From NCBI GenBank assembly GCA_900465665.1, contig UBJO01000082.1:1-64000 (forward strand): a DNA stretch of 64,000 nucleotides. Direction: 5' to 3'. The stretch comes from Hyphomicrobiales bacterium (lineage in GTDB: Bacteria; Pseudomonadota; Alphaproteobacteria; Rhizobiales; Rhizobiaceae). The notes under the pieces were generated by a model, which saw nothing but the letters and a program-made list of their open reading frames with translations, ran no database searches and was not told the origin of the DNA. The translations under genes and the position numbers were made by a program. Below, one piece after another: positions 42,367-48,255 of the stretch (position 1 is the stretch's first letter; every line of letters begins with the position of its first letter).

Positions 42367-42630
42367 ATGCGTGTAACCGAAAAAGGCCAGGTGACGATCC
42401 CCAAGGAGATCCGCGATCGATTGAACATCGGCCCGGGATCGGAGGTGGATTTTGTCGCTGACGAGAAAGGCGCTCGGCTTGTGGTCGTCGCCGAAGGCAA
42501 ATCCGCATCGGATGAGGAATTCGCGACGTGGCTGAAAAGCGTTTCGGGGACGTTCGATACGCTCGGCATGACCACCGACGAATATATGGAATGGCTGAGG
42601 GGGCCGCGTGATGACCTCGGTCCTCGTTGA
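42367..42630 (+). CDS. VapB-type antitoxin 1 (AbrB/SpoVT fold)
   Basis: 87 residues. The swapped-hairpin AbrB domain is MRVTEKGQVTIPKEIRDRLN at the N-terminus. The C-terminal tail (TWLKSVSGTFDTLGMTTDEYMEWLRG) would bind the VapC toxin. It starts 54 nt after ruvC and overlaps vapC-1 by about 20 nt. Confidence 0.92.
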   Translation: MRVTEKGQVTIPKEIRDRLNIGPGSEVDFVADEKGARLVVVAEGKSASDEEFATWLKSVSGTFDTLGMTTDEYMEWLRGPRDDLGPR

Positions 42631-43030
42631 TACCAATGTTTTCATCGACGTTTTCGGGCCGGAGACACAATTCAAGGAATGGTCGTCGGAGATGATCTTG
42701 AGGCTGCGCCCGCAATCGCAGTTCATTCTCACGCCGATCGTCTGGGCTGAATTGTCAAGCATGGCGCCGAGCGAGGATCAGCTCATGTTCATGCTGGCAC
42801 GGCTTAATCTGGTGCGCGAAGCGGTGCCCTTTCCTGCGGCCTATCAGGCCGGACTGGCCCATATCGCCTACCGCCGCGCCGGCGGCGCGCGCGAACGTAC
42901 GCTGCCCGATTTCCTGATCGGCGCGCATGCATCCGTTCGCTCCCATCGCCTGCTCACCCGCGATCCCTGGCGCTACCGGGCCTACTTCCCGGCGCTCGAC
43001 CTCATCACGCCCGAAACCCACCCCATCTGA
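42611..43030 (+). CDS. VapC-type PIN-domain toxin 1
   Basis: 139 residues from the ATG at 42611, overlapping vapB-1. PIN-domain acidic residues are found in VDTNVFIDVF, WAELSS, LPDFLIGAHA and LLTRD. PIN toxins cleave tRNA or rRNA. The pair lies between ruvC and ruvA, and ruvA starts 25 nt after it, so ruvA may be transcribed from the TA promoter as well as from ruvC. Confidence 0.92.
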   Translation: MTSVLVDTNVFIDVFGPETQFKEWSSEMILRLRPQSQFILTPIVWAELSSMAPSEDQLMFMLARLNLVREAVPFPAAYQAGLAHIAYRRAGGARERTLPDFLIGAHASVRSHRLLTRDPWRYRAYFPALDLITPETHPI

Positions 43031-43055
43031 ACTCTTAACCGGCGGACCACCAAAC

Positions 43056-43673
43056 ATGATCGGCAAGCTCAAAGGCACCATCGACGAAATCGGCGACGAC
43101 TATGTGCTCGTCGACGTGCACGGCGTCTGCTACGTCGCCCATTGCTCGGCGCGCACCCTGTCGCGTATCGGCTCTGTGGGCGAAGCCTGCATTCTGTTCA
43201 TCGAGACCTATGTGCGCGAAGACCAGCTGAAGCTGTTCGGCTTCATGACCGCGCTCGAGCGCGAATGGTTCAACCTTTTGCAAAGCGTCCAGGGCGTCGG
43301 CTCCAAGGTGGCCCTGGCGGTGCTCTCGACGCTGACCCCAGGCGAACTCGCCAACGCCATCGCACTGCAGGACAAGACATCCATCTCCCGCGCCAACGGC
43401 GTCGGCCCGAAGGTCGCGGTCCGCATCGTCACCGAACTGAAGAACAAGGCCCCCGCCTTCGCCGGCGAGGCATCCGCCAATATCGGCCTGAAACAGGAAC
43501 TCGGCGAAGGCGTCGCCTCTGCACCTGTCGCCGACGCCGTCTCGGCCCTCACCAACCTCGGCTACAGCAGAGACCAGGCCGCCAACGCCGTTGCCGCCGC
43601 GATGAAGACGGCAGGAGAAGGCGCCGACAGCGCCAAGCTGATCCGACTGGGGTTGAAGGAGCTGTCGCGGTGA
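43056..43673 (+). CDS. ruvA: Holliday junction helicase subunit RuvA
   Basis: 205 residues from the ATG at 43056. The N-terminal OB fold (MIGKLKGTIDEIGDDYVLVD), the helix-hairpin-helix region (LLQSVQGVGSKVALAVLSTL and ANGVGPKVAVRIVTELK) and the C-terminal RuvB-binding domain (ALTNLGYSRDQAANAVAA) are intact. It binds junctions and loads RuvB. It is sandwiched between vapBC-1 and vapBC-2. Confidence 0.97.
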   Translation: MIGKLKGTIDEIGDDYVLVDVHGVCYVAHCSARTLSRIGSVGEACILFIETYVREDQLKLFGFMTALEREWFNLLQSVQGVGSKVALAVLSTLTPGELANAIALQDKTSISRANGVGPKVAVRIVTELKNKAPAFAGEASANIGLKQELGEGVASAPVADAVSALTNLGYSRDQAANAVAAAMKTAGEGADSAKLIRLGLKELSR

Positions 43674-43732
43674 TTGGCTGGAAGCAGGATTGGAACTACT
43701 ATTGATGCACTCGACCGAAAGAGGCTTCAACG

Positions 43733-44035
43733 ATGAGCGCTTTGACAAAACTGAGTTCGAAAGGGCAGCTGACGATCCCGAAGGGAATTCAGGAGAAACT
43801 GGACATCGCGCCGGGCACCGAATTTTACCTGACGGTTGAAGACGGAAAGCTATTGGCAACCCCGAAGCGCACGTCGATATCAGCAACGAAGCGACTGATG
43901 GATTTCGCGGGAATTCTCGGCAAGCCTCCCAATGGCCGGAGCTTGAGCTTAGAGGACATTGATGACGCCATCATGGACGCGGTGGCCGAGGACGAGGAGC
44001 GTATTCAGCGGGAATGGCGCGAAGGCCGTAAATGA
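43733..44035 (+). CDS. VapB-type antitoxin 2
   Basis: 100 residues with AGAGG 8 nt upstream. AbrB-fold domain LTKLSSKGQLTIPKGIQEKL, then a tail with AGILGKPP and a C-terminal helix (IDDAIMDAVAEDEERIQREW) that is clearly related to VapB-3. It begins 59 nt after ruvA and ends with ATGA overlapping vapC-2. No palindromic operator is visible, so it probably depends on read-through from ruvA. Its own toxin gene is broken. Confidence 0.92.
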   Translation: MSALTKLSSKGQLTIPKGIQEKLDIAPGTEFYLTVEDGKLLATPKRTSISATKRLMDFAGILGKPPNGRSLSLEDIDDAIMDAVAEDEERIQREWREGRK

Positions 44036-44430
44036 TCGGGATCGACACGAACATCCTGCTGCGGTTTCTTCTGGATGATGAACCGACCCAAGGCGCGATG
44101 GCGCGACAGTTCATGTCCGAACGAACCGCTGACGATCCTGCGTATGTCAGCGCAGTCGTGCTCGCGGAAACCATCTGGTTGCTCAACTGACGTCTTGGTT
44201 ACTCCAAGCCCGAGATCGCCACAGTATTGGCGCAGCTTGCGCAAGCGGATGAAATCCTTATCGAGCATTCGAAGGAGTTGAAGCTTTTGACCGCCGACAC
44301 ATCCCGACCGATCGCCGATATCGCGGATTATCTTGTCGTCTGGGCCGCCGCTAATGCGGGCTGCGCCAAAACCTTTACCTTCGACCGCAAGGCCGCCCGC
44401 AAAATTCCCGGAATGGAACTTCTCGCATGA
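44032..44430 (+). pseudogene. vapC-2, PIN toxin broken by one in-frame TGA
   Basis: The frame starts at ATG 44032 and runs to the stop at 44428-44430 with a single internal TGA (44188-44190). Translation reads MIGIDTNILLRFLLDDE ... AETIWLLN, stop, RLGYSKPEI ... IADYLVVWAAANAGCAK ... DRKAARKIPGMELLA. Acidic PIN residues are all present on both sides. The paralogue VapC-3 has WLLNRMYRYPKE at this place, so the stop most likely arose from CGA (Arg) by one C to T change. The last 72 bp are identical to vapC-3. Confidence 0.92.
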
Positions 44431-44460
44431 CCGACACCGCCCGCCTCATCACCCCGGAAA
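44359..44460 (+). repeat. 102-bp direct repeat, copy 1 (vapC 3' end plus severed ruvB start)
   Basis: Identical over 102 bp to 45174-45275, offset 815 bp; after one mismatch the match continues for seven more bases to 44467 or so. The copy carries the last 24 codons of vapC and the first 10-11 codons of ruvB (MTDTARLITPE). Here the ruvB fragment runs out after about 22 codons at a TAA, so it is a scar rather than a gene. Confidence 0.97.
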
Positions 44461-44495
44461 CACGCGGCAGAAACCGAAATAAGCTGCCGCGGTAA
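44427..44495 (+). pseudogene. truncated ruvB 5' remnant
   Basis: ATG followed by TDTARLITPE, identical to the true ruvB start, then unrelated codons and TAA at about 44493. It overlaps the vapC-2 stop by ATGA just as the real ruvB overlaps vapC-3. It marks the former junction between vapC-2 and ruvB. Confidence 0.85.
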
Positions 44496-44515
44496 GCGCA
44501 ATTGCCAGAGCGATC

Positions 44516-44545
44516 CCGCCTTACTATTATACAAACGTAAGGCGG
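44516..44545 (+). promoter_or_regulatory. vapBC-3 operator/promoter palindrome
   Basis: CCGCCTTAC and GTAAGGCGG form a perfect 9-bp inverted repeat across 12 AT-rich bases (TATTATACAAAC) that look like a -10 region. It lies 18 bp before vapB-3. The sequence differs from the vapBC-1 operator, so the two antitoxins should not cross-regulate. Confidence 0.78.
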
Positions 44546-44562
44546 AGCAACGGAGCGAGATC

Positions 44563-44841
44563 ATGGGCTTCAACATCACGATCACATCCAAGGGACAAAT
44601 GACGATCCCCAAGGACCTGCGCGATCAGCTGAACGTCAAGGCAGGCGACAAGTGCTATGCCTGGGTGCGAAACGGCGAACTGATCATGGTCCCCCGCAAC
44701 AAGCCGCTCAGCGAGCTTGCAGGCATCCTCGGCAAGCCGCCGGTTGATGCGCCGCTGTCCCAGGAGGGGATAGATGAGGCGGTCATGGACGCTGCCGTCG
44801 AACGCTACGAAAATGCGATCGGAAAGAGTGAGCGCGAATGA
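44563..44841 (+). CDS. VapB-type antitoxin 3
   Basis: 92 residues. AbrB-fold FNITITSKGQMTIPKDLRDQ, then LAGILGKPPVDAPLSQEGID and a C-terminal helix, a clear paralogue of VapB-2 (both share AGILGKPP and an I-D-x-A-x-M-D pattern). It overlaps vapC-3 by ATGA and has its own palindromic operator. Confidence 0.93.
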   Translation: MGFNITITSKGQMTIPKDLRDQLNVKAGDKCYAWVRNGELIMVPRNKPLSELAGILGKPPVDAPLSQEGIDEAVMDAAVERYENAIGKSERE

Positions 44842-45245
44842 CCGCACGCTTCGGCATCGACACGAACGTGCTCTTGCGCGTCGCCATGGCTGATGACGCC
44901 AGGCAAGCCGATGCCGTGGCGGCTCTCCTGGGCCGACTGGAGCAGGACGATGTCCTCTTCGTCAATGTCTCCGTCGTTCTCGAAGCCTATTGGTTGTTGA
45001 ACCGCATGTATCGCTATCCGAAAGAGCGTATTCTCGATTTCATCCAGGCGGTTCTCGAACGACGGGAATTCGAGGTCGCCGCCTATGAAGCCGTGGGCAA
45101 TGCCGTCTATCAGTGCCGGACAGCCAATGTCGATTTCGCCGATGTGCTACTCAGTGAAATGAACCGGCTCGACGGCTGCGCCAAAACCTTTACCTTCGAC
45201 CGCAAGGCCGCCCGCAAAATTCCCGGAATGGAACTTCTCGCATGA
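44838..45245 (+). CDS. VapC-type PIN-domain toxin 3
   Basis: 135 residues. The four PIN acidic motifs are intact: GIDTNVLLR, VVLEAYW, FADVLL and FDRKAAR. The final 24 residues are encoded by the second copy of the 102-bp repeat and are identical to vapC-2. Its TGA overlaps the ruvB ATG (ATGA), so ruvB is probably translationally coupled to a toxin gene. Confidence 0.93.
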   Translation: MTARFGIDTNVLLRVAMADDARQADAVAALLGRLEQDDVLFVNVSVVLEAYWLLNRMYRYPKERILDFIQAVLERREFEVAAYEAVGNAVYQCRTANVDFADVLLSEMNRLDGCAKTFTFDRKAARKIPGMELLA

Positions 45246-45275
45246 CCGACACCGCCCGCCTCATCACCCCGGAAA
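45174..45275 (+). repeat. 102-bp direct repeat, copy 2 (vapC-3 3' end plus true ruvB start)
   Basis: Identical to 44359-44460. This copy continues into intact ruvB. Homologous recombination between the copies would remove 815 bp, including vapB-3 and most of vapC-3, and rejoin vapC-2 to ruvB. Confidence 0.97.
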
Positions 45276-46282
45276 AACGCGGCGAGGATTTCGACGCGAC
45301 GCTGCGGCCGCAGTCGCTCGACGAGTTCACCGGACAGGCCGAGGCCCGCGCCAATCTTAAGATCTTCATCGAGGCGGCGAAGAACCGTGGCGAGGCGCTC
45401 GATCACGTCCTCTTCGTCGGCCCGCCCGGCCTCGGCAAGACGACGCTGGCGCAGATCATGGCCAAGGAACTCGGCGTCAACTTCCGCTCGACGTCTGGCC
45501 CCGTCATCGCCAAGGCCGGTGATCTGGCGGCACTGCTGACCAATCTCGAGGAGCGCGACGTGCTCTTCATCGACGAAATTCATCGCCTGAGCCCTGCCGT
45601 CGAGGAAATTCTCTATCCTGCGATGGAAGACTTCCAGCTCGACCTCATCATCGGCGAAGGTCCGGCCGCGCGCTCAGTGAAGATCGACCTATCGAAATTC
45701 ACGCTGGTCGCCGCCACCACCCGCCTCGGCCTTTTGACGACGCCGCTGCGCGACCGCTTCGGCATCCCGGTGCGCCTGTCCTTCTACACCGTCGACGAAC
45801 TGGAGCTGATCGTGCGTCGCGGCGCCCGGCTGATGAACCTGCCGATGACCGACGAAGGCGCCCGCGAGATCGCGCGCCGCGCCCGCGGCACCCCCCGCAT
45901 CGCCGGCCGCCTGCTGCGTCGCGTCCGCGATTTCGCCGAGGTCGCGAGAGCCGAAGCCGTCACGCGAGAGATCGCCGACGAGGCGCTGACCCGGCTGCTG
46001 GTCGACAATCTCGGCCTTGATCAGCTCGACAAGCGCTATCTCAACATGATCGCGGTGAATTTCGGCGGCGGCCCCGTCGGCATCGAGACGATCGCAGCCG
46101 GCCTGTCTGAGCCGCGCGACGCGATCGAGGACATCATCGAGCCCTACATGATCCAGCAGGGCTTCATCCAGCGCACCCCGCGCGGACGTGTGCTGACCGC
46201 CACCGCCTGGAAGCATCTCGGCATGCAGCCGCCAAAGGATCTGGAGGCCGCCCAGTTCCGATTGTTCCAGCAGGATGATTGA
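45242..46282 (+). CDS. ruvB: Holliday junction helicase subunit RuvB
   Basis: 346 residues. AAA+ motor with Walker A VGPPGLGKTTL, Walker B LFIDEIHRL, sensor 1 TLVAATTR, arginine finger region LRDRFGI, and a C-terminal winged helix (GFIQRTPRGRVLTATAW). It drives branch migration with RuvA. Its first codons are duplicated upstream, but the gene itself is complete. Confidence 0.98.
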   Translation: MTDTARLITPEKRGEDFDATLRPQSLDEFTGQAEARANLKIFIEAAKNRGEALDHVLFVGPPGLGKTTLAQIMAKELGVNFRSTSGPVIAKAGDLAALLTNLEERDVLFIDEIHRLSPAVEEILYPAMEDFQLDLIIGEGPAARSVKIDLSKFTLVAATTRLGLLTTPLRDRFGIPVRLSFYTVDELELIVRRGARLMNLPMTDEGAREIARRARGTPRIAGRLLRRVRDFAEVARAEAVTREIADEALTRLLVDNLGLDQLDKRYLNMIAVNFGGGPVGIETIAAGLSEPRDAIEDIIEPYMIQQGFIQRTPRGRVLTATAWKHLGMQPPKDLEAAQFRLFQQDD

Positions 46283-46316
46283 CCGGTTGTGAGCTTAGGC
46301 GAGAAGGAGACGCGAC

Positions 46317-46879
46317 ATGCCTGATTTCGACCCCATCCGCCCCTTTCGCAAGCTCGCCTATAACAACGCGCTCGCCAACCACCGCCTGCACATGGCCTGC
46401 GCGCTGTTGCAGCCCGGCGAGTTCGAAGCGCCGCGCGTGAGCTTCTTCCCGTCGATCAAGGCAACGCTGAACCATATCCTGACGGTGGATTGGTTCTATG
46501 TCGATGCGCTGGAGGGTGGCACGCTCGGACCACAGGCTTGGGCGGTCGAGGAGCCCTGCGACGATATCGCAAGCCTTGCCGCCGAGCAGAAGGCCGTGGA
46601 TGCAAGGTTGGTGACGCTCGCCGAAGCGCTCTCCCCGCAGAAACTTGTCTCGACCGTCGAGATCCATCGCGGCGAGCGTATCCAGCGGGAACGGATGGAG
46701 GATGTGCTTGGTCACCTCTTCCAGCACCAGACGCATCATCGCGGCCAGGTACATGCCATGCTGGGGGCACCAGCGTGAAGCCGCCGCAGCTCGACGAATT
46801 CATCGTCGCCGACGACGCCAGGTTCCGGGGCGACGAGATCGCCGCCCTCGGATGGAGCGAAGCACGGATTATGGGCTAA
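46317..46879 (+). pseudogene. DinB-fold gene with a frameshift near the 3' end
   Basis: The uninterrupted part gives 153 residues, ending MLGAPA and a stop at 46778. Metal-site histidines are in LNHILTVDWFY and HQTHHRGQVH, the DinB/YfiT three-histidine pattern. If one G is added to the run of five G at 46763-46767 the frame continues as MLGGTSVKPPQLDEFIVADD and on to a TAA at 46877-46879. That tail is typical of alphaproteobacterial DinB proteins, so a 1-bp deletion (real or a homopolymer sequencing error) is likely. All metal ligands precede the break, so the protein may still work. Annotate as intact CDS 46317-46778 if the shift is real. Confidence 0.72.
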
Positions 46880-48255
46880 TCCTGCAGCCGCGCCTTCAGC
46901 CCGTCGATGATCGTCTTGCTGAGCAGCGCGTAGTTTTCGTCGAAGTGGTGGTCGCCGGCAAGCGCGATGACATCGACGCCGCTATCCTTCAGATCCGGGC
47001 AGGCAACCTCGTCGTCGTCTTCCTTGCCGTAGACGCACTGGACGATCTTCGGATCGACGGCCTTCAGATCGGCCACCGGGTCGCCGCCGGCGCCTTCGGT
47101 CTTGGCGCCGAGCCAGCCCATGACGGAGATCTGGTAATCGACTTCGTGCGAGAGCGACAGCAGCGAGATCTGTGCAACGGCGCTCTTGGCCGCCGGCTTC
47201 AGCCGCGAGAAAGCGGCCGGCACGACGTCGGCGCCGAAGGAATAGCCGACCAGCAGAACATGCTTGACCTTCCACTGCTTGCGGTAGAGCTCGATGATTT
47301 TACCGAGGTCGTCCGCCGTTTCCTGCGGCTGCCGCTCGGACCAGAAGTAATGCAGCGAATCCACGCCGACCACGGGAATGCCCTGCTTCTGCAGCGCCGC
47401 ACCCACTTCCTTGTCGATATCGCGCCAGCCGCCGTCACCGGAATAGATGATCGCCATCGTGTCGAAGGCAGGCTTGGCGTCGAGGATCGTCAGCGGCAGC
47501 CCAAGCGGATTGTCGGCATTGCCGGATGCGGCGATCAGGTCGTCGAGCGTGCTGCTCAGCGTCGTCTGCGCGTCATCCTGGGAGTCGCGAATGTCGATGT
47601 CCGAATGCGCCTTCTTCAGCTCATCCGCATGCGCGCGGCCGTCCTTGTTGGCATTGGGCGTGAAGGCGGCAATGATGGGATCGGGCAGCGCGATGTCGCT
47701 GAGACCATAGATCATCCGGTCTCCGACCGTCTTCTTCTTGGCCGGCGTGCAGAGCTGCTGCGTCAGCGGAATGCCGGCCAGCGGATCGATCGCCAGCGTC
47801 TGGCCGATGGTCGCATCCGGCGTCTGCGCGGCGATCGCCAGCGCCAGCGCTCCGCCCTCGCCGATACCGGCGACGATCGGCAGGTGATACGGGCTATTGC
47901 CGGCGGCGCGCTGCACCTGCTGGCTGAGCGACTCGATATCGGAGACCAGATAGATGCAGCCGTCATTGTCGCTGACGTCGTATTTGCGGAGAGCATCGAT
48001 ATAGGATGGGAAATCGACGCCGATGACAACGGCGCCCTCGCCCACCAGCCGGTCGGCCTCCGTCTTCTCCTTGTCGCCCCAGCCGCCAGCGTCCGAGATC
48101 AGCATCACGGCGCCCTTGACGTCGCCGTCAGGCAGGAAGATGTGCGGCGACGGGATTAGCCCGGTCTCGAACTCCTGCGTCGTCTCGTCGGCCGCATGTG
48201 CGGCGGGAATGGAGAGCGCCAGCGCACAGGCGGCGGCCAGAATGTGTCTTTTCAT
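46876..48255 (-). CDS. acvB: AcvB/VirJ-family lysyl-phosphatidylglycerol hydrolase
   Basis: 459 residues from the ATG at 48255 (AGGA 5 nt upstream), overlapping the lpiA stop. A signal peptide ends at IPAAHA. The second half has a serine hydrolase motif GYSFGADVVP and a C-terminal histidine in GDHHFDENY, consistent with an alpha/beta hydrolase. Agrobacterium AcvB is needed for virulence, and the Rhizobium homologue AtvA supports acid tolerance; both were later linked to hydrolysis of lysyl-phosphatidylglycerol. The lpiA-acvB pair therefore tunes the level of this cationic lipid. Confidence 0.93.
   Translation of the reverse strand: MKRHILAAACALALSIPAAHAADETTQEFETGLIPSPHIFLPDGDVKGAVMLISDAGGWGDKEKTEADRLVGEGAVVIGVDFPSYIDALRKYDVSDNDGCIYLVSDIESLSQQVQRAAGNSPYHLPIVAGIGEGGALALAIAAQTPDATIGQTLAIDPLAGIPLTQQLCTPAKKKTVGDRMIYGLSDIALPDPIIAAFTPNANKDGRAHADELKKAHSDIDIRDSQDDAQTTLSSTLDDLIAASGNADNPLGLPLTILDAKPAFDTMAIIYSGDGGWRDIDKEVGAALQKQGIPVVGVDSLHYFWSERQPQETADDLGKIIELYRKQWKVKHVLLVGYSFGADVVPAAFSRLKPAAKSAVAQISLLSLSHEVDYQISVMGWLGAKTEGAGGDPVADLKAVDPKIVQCVYGKEDDDEVACPDLKDSGVDVIALAGDHHFDENYALLSKTIIDGLKARLQD

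Noticed and set aside
43733..44430. Frameshift in vapC-2
   Set aside because: Both halves are in the same frame; only one TGA interrupts it, so the lesion is a nonsense change and not a frameshift.
44427..44495. A genuine 22-residue peptide gene after vapC-2
   Set aside because: The start is an exact copy of the ruvB 5' end produced by the direct repeat, and the rest is unrelated sequence, so it is better read as a recombination scar.
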